35,929 bases of DNA. Source: a virus. Numbering within the stretch: the first letter of the stretch is position 1; each line of letters starts with the position of its first letter. The translations under genes were made by a program, and so were the position numbers. The DNA lies in IMG/VR virus record IMGVR_UViG_3300025423_000050, positions 1-35,929 of that record; one strand, written 5' to 3'. Below are positions 14,302-20,886 of the stretch, piece after piece. The notes under the pieces are model-generated. The model ran no database searches, was not told where the DNA came from, and saw nothing but the letters and a program-made list of their open reading frames with translations.

Positions 14302-14846
14302 GCTTGCAATGCCATTAAAGTGCCTTTTTGAAGGTCTTTGGCACTAGCAATCTTTTCTACTGCTGTTTTGTCTTTGCTGAGAGCTTTATAAGCTGCGCCA
14401 TAGATTTCTTTAAGCTCATCCATAGTCTTAGTTCCACTAATAGCTAAAACCCATTTGTCGGCCTCTGCTGTTAAATCAAGCATTTCTTCATCAGGCAAAT
14501 CTTCACCAGCATAAATGTATAGACCAATGCCAAACAAGCTAATGCACTTAACCAAACAGCGCATCATAGCGGTATTGACATCCATTGCATTAGGGTTGGA
14601 GATGGCCTTGTTCATATTGTTAATAACAGGCATTTGGCAAGTCATAGACTTACCCATAGCGGTTACTGTGCAAAAAACCATTACTGATTCATTGAAGTAA
14701 ACAGGGTCACCAAAAGTCCAAGTGGCTGATGGGTCATTTTGTAGAAGCTGGTCTACTGCCCAAGTCCAAGAAAGGTAGGTAAATTTACCTTTTCTTTCTG
14801 TATGTTCATTGACATTGATAAGTCTTAATTCATTAAAAGTTTTCAT
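14298..14846 (-). CDS. Single-strand annealing protein, DUF1071 (Sak3/Erf-like group)
   Basis: From the ATG at 14846 (TAAGGAG lies just upstream; a GTG three bases earlier is an alternative) the product has 182 residues. The pattern LRLINVNEHTERKGKFTYLSW, then AVDQLL, CTVTAMGKSMTCQMPV, and AMMRCLVKCISLFGIGLYIYAGEDLP is characteristic of DUF1071 annealing proteins. They coat single strands and pair complementary ends, here fed by the YqaJ exonuclease. C-terminal residues are helical and end KGTLMALQA. Confidence 0.85.
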   Translation of the reverse strand: MKTFNELRLINVNEHTERKGKFTYLSWTWAVDQLLQNDPSATWTFGDPVYFNESVMVFCTVTAMGKSMTCQMPVINNMNKAISNPNAMDVNTAMMRCLVKCISLFGIGLYIYAGEDLPDEEMLDLTAEADKWVLAISGTKTMDELKEIYGAAYKALSKDKTAVEKIASAKDLQKGTLMALQA

Positions 14847-14856
14847 CACTTACTCC

Positions 14857-15084
14857 TTAGTATGGTATTTTGGCTTCAGAAATCATATCAATCTGGTCGC
14901 AAATCAATTTATCGACCAATCCATCAAGCATTGATACTGCATGGCCTTTGATGGAATCTTCATTTTCAAGATACTTTTTAAGAATGATTAGCTGAGAAAT
15001 CAGGGCCTCATCTTTATTAAATCGATTCCAAATTGCATCTTCTTTGTAATCTATTGCTGCTGGTTTTGTAGGTTTTGTAGTCAT
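14857..15084 (-). CDS. Small helical protein, unknown function
   Basis: The frame is open from 15111, but GAGGAG lies 7 to 12 bases before the ATG at 15084, so a 75-residue product starting MTTKPTKPAAIDYKED is preferred. It is charged and helical (AIWNRFNKDEALISQLIILKK, DGLVDKLICDQIDMI). No family recognised. It lies between the early promoter and the annealing protein. Confidence 0.6.
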   Translation of the reverse strand: MTTKPTKPAAIDYKEDAIWNRFNKDEALISQLIILKKYLENEDSIKGHAVSMLDGLVDKLICDQIDMISEAKIPY

Positions 15085-15094
15085 CACTTTCTCC

Positions 15095-15388
15095 TCAATC
15101 AATAATTTCAAATTCTGCTACAGATTTGGCATGGCCTTCCATGTATTCACAAGCCATTGATATTAGTTTTCGACCCAAGGCTTCATGGTCACCTGAATCA
15201 ATCACAGCTTGTAAATTTTCAGAATCTTTTACTCCCATGTCACCAAGGGCTTCTGATATTGCACCTGAAGTTCTGTAATCAAACTTGCCACCAACTTTCA
15301 TTAGTTCCCAAGCTCTTGCCTCGATCTCATCGGTGCGATCATCGTAGTCATCAGGCTCATAGTAAGCATCGTGTCTAGACATACCCAT
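15095..15388 (-). CDS. Acidic small protein, unknown function
   Basis: The frame extends to 15487, but GGAGG 9 bases before the ATG at 15388 and the presence of a separate micro-gene upstream favour a 97-residue product starting MGMSRHDAYYEPDDYDD. It is acidic and mostly helical (EIEARAWELMKVG, LGRKLISMACEYMEGHAKS). No family recognised. It is the first soluble product of the leftward operon, so an early host-takeover role is possible but only a guess. Confidence 0.6.
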   Translation of the reverse strand: MGMSRHDAYYEPDDYDDRTDEIEARAWELMKVGGKFDYRTSGAISEALGDMGVKDSENLQAVIDSGDHEALGRKLISMACEYMEGHAKSVAEFEIID

Positions 15389-15390
15389 GA

Positions 15391-15468
15391 TTAAAACCCT
15401 CCGTAGATAAACATTGCAGCTAGCAATACACCTAAAAGAATTACACCGATTGCATCTAGTAGTTTCAT
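15391..15468 (-). CDS. 25-residue hydrophobic micro-protein
   Basis: This frame encodes MKLLDAIGVILLGVLLAAMF, then IYGGF, a single membrane segment. AAGGGAAG lies 5 bases before the ATG, a good ribosome site. The GGAGG that serves the next gene is part of its last codons. As the first gene after the leftward promoter it could be a leader peptide or a real membrane peptide. Confidence 0.5.
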   Translation of the reverse strand: MKLLDAIGVILLGVLLAAMFIYGGF

Positions 15469-15636
15469 TTTTACTTCCCTTCATCACTTGTTAAAAAAAT
15501 TTATTGCATAGGTGTAACTATACATGAAAAAAACAGATTGCAACAACTTTTTTATAGGGAGTTTCCCTAATACAACATTTTTTTAATGTTTTTAAAAGAT
15601 TTATGGTATAGTTCCCAAAACTAAGAAAGGAATCAT
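15469..15636. promoter_or_regulatory. Divergent early control region with palindromic operator candidate
   Basis: This 168-base AT-rich gap separates the leftward and rightward early operons. Rightward: an extended -10 (TGG followed by TATAGT, 15604-15612) ahead of the Cro-like gene, without a clear -35. Leftward: TATAGT on the minus strand (15517-15522) with TTGTTG (15541-15546) 18 bases upstream of it. Between them lies the palindrome TAGGGA-GTT-TCCCTA (15555-15569). A second inverted repeat, TAGTT-CCCAA-AACTA (15609-15623), overlaps the rightward -10 and shares the AGTT(T)CCC core. These are candidate operators for the HTH protein at 15637. Confidence 0.6.
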
Positions 15637-15834
15637 ATGAACCCAATGGATTTATTAAAGATTGAATTTGGCTCACTCAAAGACTTGGCTGAAAAGCTGG
15701 ATGTAAAGCCCAATACCATATATTTGTGGGGTCAAAGCAACATCCCATTTAAGTATTTAAAGACTATTGAGGAGCTTTCAAATTACAAATTGACCAGAGA
15801 GATGCTAAGACCAGACCTATTTAAAAAGGATTAA
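15637..15834 (+). CDS. Cro/YdaS-like helix-turn-helix regulator
   Basis: The 65-residue protein carries a helix-turn-helix (GSLKDLAEKLDVKPNTIYLWG) and the C-terminal signature YKLTREMLRPDLF that is typical of Cro/YdaS-type phage regulators. AAAGGA lies six bases before the ATG. As the first gene of the rightward operon, next to the palindromes at 15555-15569 and 15609-15623, it probably represses one or both early promoters. No partner CI-type repressor is visible in the window. Confidence 0.75.
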   Translation: MNPMDLLKIEFGSLKDLAEKLDVKPNTIYLWGQSNIPFKYLKTIEELSNYKLTREMLRPDLFKKD

Positions 15835-15837
15835 GTG

Positions 15838-16596
15838 ATGAACTTTTACCCATTCCATATTGGGGATTATTTGAGCCATACAAGCCATTTGACCGATGAG
15901 GAAGATTTAGCTTATAGGCGCATGATAGACCTTTACTATCAGACTGAAGAACCCTTTACCGATACATCAAAACTGGCTCGCAAGGTTAGGTCTAGCTTTG
16001 AAATTGTTGGCGCAATTCTTACCGAATTTTTTATTTATCAAGATAATGCCTGGCATTTAAAGCGAGCTGATGAAGAAATAGCTAAATACAAAGCTATGAA
16101 GGATGGGGGTCGCAAAGGTGCAGCATTAAGGTGGCATAAGGGTAGCGATAGCCCCCCTATTACCCCCCTTAAACACCCCCCAATGCCAACCAAGAACCAA
16201 GAACCAATAACCAAGAACCATATAAAAACTATACCCACTCCTGTCGGAGTGAGTGATGATTTATGGTCTGATTTTTTGGTTTATAGAAAAAGATTAAAAG
16301 CACCAGTTACAGACCGAGTTCTTACAAGGCTTATCAAAGAAGCTGAATTAGCCAAGATGCCACTAGACCAAGTGCTAGAAACCATCATTTTTAAGGGCTG
16401 GAGGTCATTCGATGCTACTTGGATTCATCAAGCAGCCCAAAAAGCCACAGAAATGCCCCTAGGAAGCGATAAACAGATTGAGGAGGCATATAGGGTCGAA
16501 TGTGGAGGTGACCCTTCGAAAGCTCGATTTAACAGCTATTTTGAGATGAAGAAATTTATCTTGGATTTTAGGGATAAGAAGAAGGCCAATGGATGA
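15838..16596 (+). CDS. DUF1376 phage replication-type protein
   Basis: The 252-residue product (ATG at 15838 after AAGGATTAAGTG; a GTG codon directly precedes it) begins with the DUF1376 motif: YPFHIGDYLSHTSHLTDEED, then LAYRRMIDLYYQTEEPF. A DGGRKGAALRWH segment and a Pro-rich linker (about residues 103-125) with three C6 tracts in the DNA lead to a C-terminal domain (WSDFLVYRKRLKAPVTDRVL, then GWRSFDATWI). DUF1376 proteins sit at the replication-initiation position of many phages, often near origins. A role in replication start is inferred from family context. Confidence 0.75.
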   Translation: MNFYPFHIGDYLSHTSHLTDEEDLAYRRMIDLYYQTEEPFTDTSKLARKVRSSFEIVGAILTEFFIYQDNAWHLKRADEEIAKYKAMKDGGRKGAALRWHKGSDSPPITPLKHPPMPTKNQEPITKNHIKTIPTPVGVSDDLWSDFLVYRKRLKAPVTDRVLTRLIKEAELAKMPLDQVLETIIFKGWRSFDATWIHQAAQKATEMPLGSDKQIEEAYRVECGGDPSKARFNSYFEMKKFILDFRDKKKANG

Positions 16597-16774
16597 GCAA
16601 AAGCACAAGCATCGCTGCGCTGTTCGTCAGCTAATTATGTGGCGCAGACAATGGGGTTTAAAAGCTTTTAGAGAATACATGAGCAAAAGCAAGTTTGATT
16701 GGCAGTTGGTAAGGGATTTTGAAGAACAATGGCTTAAAGGCAATAGAGCCTATGAATATGGAGAATGGAAATGA
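16589..16774 (+). CDS. Small basic protein, unknown function
   Basis: The 61-residue protein contains VRQLIMWRRQWGLKAFREYM and ends LKGNRAYEYGEWK. It overlaps the DUF1376 gene by 8 bases and the next gene by 4. Short proteins with this ending occur beside DUF1376 genes, but no function is known to me. Confidence 0.6.
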   Translation: MDEQKHKHRCAVRQLIMWRRQWGLKAFREYMSKSKFDWQLVRDFEEQWLKGNRAYEYGEWK

Positions 16775-17103
16775 ATTTAGATAAATTGGATGAAAACAGG
16801 GTAGAAATGGCTTTAACTAAGCTTGCTGAAACCAATGAGCTTCATGCTGCACTTGGTGGACAGGTAAATTACCTTGCAGAAGGCATTAAACAGGCCAAGG
16901 CGCATTCTTTTTTACTTTCTGAGGGGGGAGTGTCAGAAAGGGAACAAAAAGCCATAGCGAGCCAGAAATATGCCGATGCTCTAGATGCTCATTTACAAGC
17001 TTATGTTCAATTTAAGAAAATTGATAATGAAAGGCAGCATGAACAGCGAATTATTGATATTTGGCGCACTTTATCCAGCAATCGCAGACAAGGTGGTATA
17101 TGA
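16771..17103 (+). CDS. Helical protein, unknown function
   Basis: From the ATG at 16771 (ATGA overlap with the upstream stop; an in-frame ATG at 16765 is the alternative) the product has 110 residues, almost all helix: RVEMALTKLAETNELHAALGG, IKQAKAHSFLL, and a charged tail with DIWRTLSSNRRQGG. It overlaps the following gene as ATGA. No family recognised. Confidence 0.6.
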   Translation: MNLDKLDENRVEMALTKLAETNELHAALGGQVNYLAEGIKQAKAHSFLLSEGGVSEREQKAIASQKYADALDAHLQAYVQFKKIDNERQHEQRIIDIWRTLSSNRRQGGI

Positions 17104-17630
17104 GCCATTCTGGAAATTCTTATATTGAAAGGGTTTCTACTGCTAAAAGTGATGGAGAAGCTTTATTTGAAAAATATTGCAATGTTTTTGATACAAAATT
17201 TCAAAGGCTTGGATTTGATGAAAAAAATAATAATGTGCCTAAATTTTGGAGAATAAATCCCATTCTTAGAAACCTTCCAGATTATGTAATTACTAATTCT
17301 TTTGGAAAAACTTATGTAATTGCTGTAAAGGGAACAGATAATTTTAAGAAAAAAGAGTTTGAGTTGTTACCTAAAATGGTGGAAGCCTTTAGTTCAGATG
17401 AAGCTCCATTGATTTATGCTTTTTGTTTTAAAGAAAAACAAGCCCCTATTTGGGTAAAACCCAATAAAATCATTGAGCTATATGAAAATTCGGTAGATAT
17501 GCAATGGCATGATGGGGTTATTTATAGAAATTTAAATTTAAGGACACAACATGAAAGACTTCAGCTTGCCATACTTGACCCTAAAAAAGCTTTTAGAACA
17601 GTATTATTCTGCGATGATTTCACAGGATAA
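17100..17630 (+). CDS. Possible PD-(D/E)XK-fold protein with altered active site
   Basis: The 176-residue product starts at ATG 17100 (ATGA overlap, AAGGTGG upstream). It shows a nuclease-like core: acidic helix (SDGEALFEKYCNVF, residues 17-30), LPDYVITN with Asp61, and TYVIAVKGTDNF with Lys78. In this core the usual Glu of the E-x-K motif would fall at Ala76. The rest (EAPLIYAFCFKEKQAPIWV, QWHDGVIYRNLNL) is strand-rich. It could be an inactive nuclease, a DNA-binding relative, or an unrelated fold; the neighbours are two real nuclease genes. The assignment is tentative. Confidence 0.4.
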   Translation: MSHSGNSYIERVSTAKSDGEALFEKYCNVFDTKFQRLGFDEKNNNVPKFWRINPILRNLPDYVITNSFGKTYVIAVKGTDNFKKKEFELLPKMVEAFSSDEAPLIYAFCFKEKQAPIWVKPNKIIELYENSVDMQWHDGVIYRNLNLRTQHERLQLAILDPKKAFRTVLFCDDFTG

Positions 17631-17706
17631 AGATAAAGCAGCTCAAATAGCCAATGAAATTGTAGAAGCAGCATTAAAACTAGAAGATGTAGCTCATGAC
17701 TACTAA
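17551..17706 (+). CDS. 51-residue small protein overlapping its upstream neighbour
   Basis: A short frame starting MKDFSLPYLTLKKLLEQYYS and continuing with a helix containing DKDKAAQIANEIVEAALKLED. AAGGA lies 6 bases before the ATG at 17551. The start is 80 bases inside the end of the previous gene in another frame, and the stop lies 11 bases into the next gene. Without it there would be a 65-base gap. The Ala/Glu-rich helix and the ribosome site support translation. Function unknown. Confidence 0.6.
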   Translation: MKDFSLPYLTLKKLLEQYYSAMISQDKDKAAQIANEIVEAALKLEDVAHDY

Positions 17707-17986
17707 AAAACAAAAGGATGAATATGCTCGCCTGGCGAGATTGGGCTGCATATTGTGCAGGCAACATGGAATTGAAACAACCGATACACCTACAGAAATC
17801 CACCATGTCAGAAGATTTGGGGGAAAGCGAGATACTGCTCCTGCAATCCCCCTCTGCGCTTACCACCATCGCCTTGGAGATACCAGTTATCACTCGCTTG
17901 GGGCTAAAAAGTTCACTTCTTATTGGGGGTTTTCACCAGAGCAGCTCATTGAGAAAACTAGGGCATTACTAGATGACTTACTATAA
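17696..17986 (+). CDS. HNH-type nuclease, Ref (RecA-dependent nuclease) family
   Basis: The 96-residue protein matches the nuclease domain of phage P1 Ref: LGCILCRQHG with Cys18 and Cys21, TEIHHVRR with His36-His37, APAIPLCAYHHRLG with Cys54, His57 and His58, and GAKKFTSYWG. Cysteines and histidines bind zinc and the HH motif is catalytic. Ref cuts DNA at RecA-coated displacement loops. Only the core domain is present, as in many phages where it lies near replication genes. It overlaps the VRR-NUC gene by 14 bases. Confidence 0.8.
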   Translation: MTTKKQKDEYARLARLGCILCRQHGIETTDTPTEIHHVRRFGGKRDTAPAIPLCAYHHRLGDTSYHSLGAKKFTSYWGFSPEQLIEKTRALLDDLL

Positions 17987-18260
17987 AAAGCGAGTTGATG
18001 AAAACCAAAAGCAACTTGTGCATACTTTTATTGCGCTTGGAGCTTCTGTGCTTAATTTATCAACTGTTGGTCGTGGCTGTCCTGATTTACTCATTGGGTA
18101 TAAAGGTAAGTCTGTATTGGTAGAAATAAAGCGAGATTCCAAAGCAACTTTTACTGATCCACAAGTCAAATTCATGCAAGAATGGAGGGGAGGGGCAGTA
18201 AGCCGAATTGATTCGGTAGATGCTGCTATTCGCCTTATAAAAATGCTCGATATGGACTAA
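17973..18260 (+). CDS. VRR-NUC domain nuclease
   Basis: This 95-residue protein is a minimal VRR-NUC unit: CPDLLIGYKGKSVLVEIKRD with Asp38, Glu51 and Lys53 as the PD-(D/E)XK metal site, followed by DPQVKFMQEW (Gln64) and a C-terminal helix (DAAIRLIKML). Stand-alone phage VRR-NUC proteins are structure-specific nucleases, probably resolving branched DNA. It overlaps the Ref-type gene and ends 2 bases before the large polyvalent gene. Confidence 0.85.
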   Translation: MTYYKKRVDENQKQLVHTFIALGASVLNLSTVGRGCPDLLIGYKGKSVLVEIKRDSKATFTDPQVKFMQEWRGGAVSRIDSVDAAIRLIKMLDMD

Positions 18261-18262
18261 TC

Positions 18263-20269
18263 ATGGCTCTAGCAGATGAAATTCAAAAACAATTTGATAA
18301 TAAAAAATTAAAAAATCAAAGAGAAACTTTGTCTACAAAATTAGACAAATATTGGAAAGAATGGCCTGAAAACTTTGAAAAAAATCAAAGAGCTATGGAT
18401 AAAACTATGGCTGGATTGTATAAAACTGACTTTTTAGGCAAGCCAAATCCAAACTATTACCCAGAAGCAATGCAAGAATTTACTCAAAATTATTTGCCAA
18501 ACTTTATGGGAGCAACAGCAATATTTCATGGAACAAGCAAAGAAGCAGCTAAACAAATTGAAAAAGCAGGTTTTGATATTGCAAAGTCTGCTGATGGAAG
18601 TATTTGGTTTACTACCAATCCTAATATTGGAGAAGTAGCAGCTACAGGCAAGGGTGCTGTTGTAAGAAGGTTAATTGATGAAGGAAAAGTAAAACTTGCA
18701 TCTAGAGATGAGGCAGACAAATATTTTACAGATCAGCTAATTAGCCAAGGGTATCAAGGTGTAAAACATACTGATATGACAGGAGGAACTTATTATCAGA
18801 TATTTAATCCAGAAAATTTAGAAAAAGGATATAAAGATGAAGGACAATTTAGACGAATATCAGGATTACCTCAGAGTAATGAAAAAGCATGGAATCAAGC
18901 CACTTCTGGACAAGAAAAGCTTCAAACAAGCTTTGCAAATAGAAAACTTAGAGAGTCACAAGGAAGCGGTGCATTCAATGGTCAGGAACAAAATAAAGCC
19001 ATCCAAATAGCCAAAGAACATAACCCAGACTTTGACATTGAAAAAATCAAAGCCATGCCAGGCTCATCCCTTTTAAAACAACATCCTATTGCCAGGGCTT
19101 ATGAAACATTATCTAAGGATGATGTAAGTCCAGCTTTAAAAGATGCCATTTATCAGGATTACAAAGCAAAGCATCCTGAACTATTAGCAAAGCATGATAT
19201 TCAAAATTATGATGATTTGGTTCATAAATCCTATGGGGCTTTGCGCCAAGAAGTAAACCAGCAATTTGATAATTTAGTGAATAAAGGGGTTAATTTTTCT
19301 TTTCATGGTGGCAATGCCAATTATGCTAATTCTAGAGAAATGCTAGATGATGCCCTTAATAAAAACCATATGTATGTTTTTAGAGGTGGTGAGGAGCATC
19401 CTTTTCTCAATGAATTTGACCCTTACTATGGCTTAAATACTAATGAAAAATTTAGGGCAGTTCATGACTATATTGGTCATGGCACTACAGGCTCAACCTT
19501 TGGCAGAAAAGGTGAAGAATTGGCTTATGGAGCTCACAAAGAAACTTTAAGCCCATTGGCTCAAATAGCTGCTGCTTCTGAAACCAGAGGTCAAAACAGC
19601 TTTGTAAATTATTCTGGAATCAATGCAGACCTTGAAAAAGAAATGGCCTTGATGAGGGTAGAAAAGACAGCAGCCGAAAAAATGGGCCAAGATACCTCAG
19701 AAATGGACAGAAAGCTTAGGGAATTAGGCGGTCAATGGGAATATGCTAAACAAACAGGCCTGGCATTACCCCCTGATATGCTTGAATTAGATTACAGAGG
19801 TGGTGTTCCAAATTATATGAAAGAACATATAGTTCCTGAAAATGGTCAAACTATTGAAGGATTTCATTGGAGCAATAGCCCAAATTTAAGCCAGACTGAT
19901 GTTAAAAAGTATGGTTTTGGTATAAGAGGCCAGGAAGCTGAAAGACTAAGAGCCCCTGGAGCTGTTAAAGACAGGACTCATTTTTACTTAAACCCAGAGA
20001 TGAAAGAGCCTGGTCTTGGCCCAAATCAATATAAATCGAATATTGAAAATTCTTATGATGTAAGAAAAGACCCAGATAATTTATTAAAAATGGCTGATAC
20101 ATTTAATCGAGATAAATTTAATATTCTTGATGCAGAAACTAAAGCTAATGATTGGGAAAGAATGATTAAAGAAGCTGGTTATTCTGGCTATCATGATTCA
20201 GCTCAAAATATGGCAATTTCTTTTAAAAATCAACCAGTATTTAAAGTGCTTGACATGGGTAACCAATAA
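18263..20269 (+). CDS. Large multi-domain protein: two ADP-ribosyltransferase-like ends around an HDxxGH/ETRGQN domain
   Basis: The 668-residue product reads as three parts. Residues about 84-190 resemble a compact ADP-ribosyltransferase fold: FHGTS (His89), GSIWFTTNP (112-120), then QGYQGVKHTDMTG and YQIFNPENL. Residues about 340-510 hold a conserved phage domain of unknown role: YVFRGGEEHPFLNEFDPYYG, RAVHDYIGHG (His401, Asp402, His406), GEELAYGAH, and ASETRGQNSFVNY, which looks metal-binding. Residues about 530-665 repeat the first pattern: GFHWSNSP, THFYLNP, EAGYSGYHDSA, and ISFKNQPVFKV. Polyvalent injected phage proteins combine such domains. It follows the early nuclease genes at 2 bases and is followed by a hairpin terminator. 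Enzyme activity is inferred, not shown. Confidence 0.6.
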   Translation: MALADEIQKQFDNKKLKNQRETLSTKLDKYWKEWPENFEKNQRAMDKTMAGLYKTDFLGKPNPNYYPEAMQEFTQNYLPNFMGATAIFHGTSKEAAKQIEKAGFDIAKSADGSIWFTTNPNIGEVAATGKGAVVRRLIDEGKVKLASRDEADKYFTDQLISQGYQGVKHTDMTGGTYYQIFNPENLEKGYKDEGQFRRISGLPQSNEKAWNQATSGQEKLQTSFANRKLRESQGSGAFNGQEQNKAIQIAKEHNPDFDIEKIKAMPGSSLLKQHPIARAYETLSKDDVSPALKDAIYQDYKAKHPELLAKHDIQNYDDLVHKSYGALRQEVNQQFDNLVNKGVNFSFHGGNANYANSREMLDDALNKNHMYVFRGGEEHPFLNEFDPYYGLNTNEKFRAVHDYIGHGTTGSTFGRKGEELAYGAHKETLSPLAQIAAASETRGQNSFVNYSGINADLEKEMALMRVEKTAAEKMGQDTSEMDRKLRELGGQWEYAKQTGLALPPDMLELDYRGGVPNYMKEHIVPENGQTIEGFHWSNSPNLSQTDVKKYGFGIRGQEAERLRAPGAVKDRTHFYLNPEMKEPGLGPNQYKSNIENSYDVRKDPDNLLKMADTFNRDKFNILDAETKANDWERMIKEAGYSGYHDSAQNMAISFKNQPVFKVLDMGNQ

Positions 20270-20280
20270 GGCAAAATATA

Positions 20281-20308
20281 AGGAGCTGCGATATTGCAGC
20301 TTCTTTTG
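20281..20308 (+). terminator. Hairpin after the polyvalent gene
   Basis: AAGGAGCTGC and GCAGCTTCTT pair as a 10-base stem (one G-T pair) around the loop GATATT, followed by TTG. The U run is short, so termination may be partial. It lies between the stop at 20269 and the next start at 20323. Confidence 0.6.
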
Positions 20309-20322
20309 CAAAAGGAAAAATT

Positions 20323-20580
20323 ATGGCAATGGGCAAAACAAGTAATCCAAACTCTACAGCAGGTATTCCTGCCAAGGGTGTAGTTGTACCTAAAGGCGCT
20401 GGCAAGGCAGATATGTCTGGCGAAAGAATGGAAAAATCTCATCGTGGCGGTGTTGCAATGGGTAAAGAAGATGCTATTGGCTCTGACAAAGAGTTCAATA
20501 CAGGCCGTACTGCTGGTATCTGCTATGACCATAAGCGCACAACTTATGCGATGGAAGATAAGTATGAGAAAAAGAACTAA
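20323..20580 (+). CDS. Small Gly/Lys-rich protein, unknown function
   Basis: The 85-residue protein is polar and likely disordered at first (GKTSNPNSTAGIPAKGVVVPKG), then contains MEKSHRGGVAMGKEDAIGSD and ends CYDHKRTTYAMEDKYEKKN. AAAGGAAAAATT precedes the ATG. I recognise it only as a type of small protein found upstream of phage terminases. Confidence 0.6.
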   Translation: MAMGKTSNPNSTAGIPAKGVVVPKGAGKADMSGERMEKSHRGGVAMGKEDAIGSDKEFNTGRTAGICYDHKRTTYAMEDKYEKKN

Positions 20581-20593
20581 GAAGTAAAAAAGC

Positions 20594-20629
20594 GAAAACC
20601 CTGATAGTCGTGCGCTAACAGGGCTTTCT
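20594..20629 (+). terminator. Weak hairpin
   Basis: GAAA(A)CCCTG pairs with CAGGG(C)TTTC, with one mismatch and a 15-base loop. There is no U run beyond TTTCT. It lies between the genes ending at 20580 and starting at 20653 and could be an attenuator or processing site. Confidence 0.35.
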
Positions 20630-20652
20630 AACCACAATTAATCGGAGAAACT

Positions 20653-20886
20653 GTGGCTAACAAAGAGCATAATGACACTTGCAATTTGTGTCGATTTTTT
20701 TCTTTTGGGGAAAGAATGGGAGTCTGCAAAAGATACCCAATTTCACAAAACAAAGCCAATGAAGATTGGTGTGGGGAATGGCAACCCATTAAAAACCATG
20801 TTATTGAAGCCATAACAACTGGATTGACTGTTACTTTTACTGAAGAACAACCAAAAAAGAAACCAGGAAGGCCTAGAAAATCATGA
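20653..20886 (+). CDS. Four-cysteine small protein (probable zinc site)
   Basis: The 77-residue protein starts at GTG 20653 with CGGAGAAACT just before it. CNLCRFF, GVCKRYP and DWCGEWQP give four cysteines in the pattern CxxC...C...C, a known small phage/bacterial family that probably binds one zinc. A basic tail (PKKKPGRPRKS) resembles an AT-hook (GRPRK) and may contact AT-rich DNA. It overlaps the GroES gene as ATGA. Role unknown. Confidence 0.7.
   Translation: MANKEHNDTCNLCRFFSFGERMGVCKRYPISQNKANEDWCGEWQPIKNHVIEAITTGLTVTFTEEQPKKKPGRPRKS

Noticed and set aside
17561-17893. 110-residue minus-strand frame
   Set aside because: Antisense to three packed, well-supported rightward genes.
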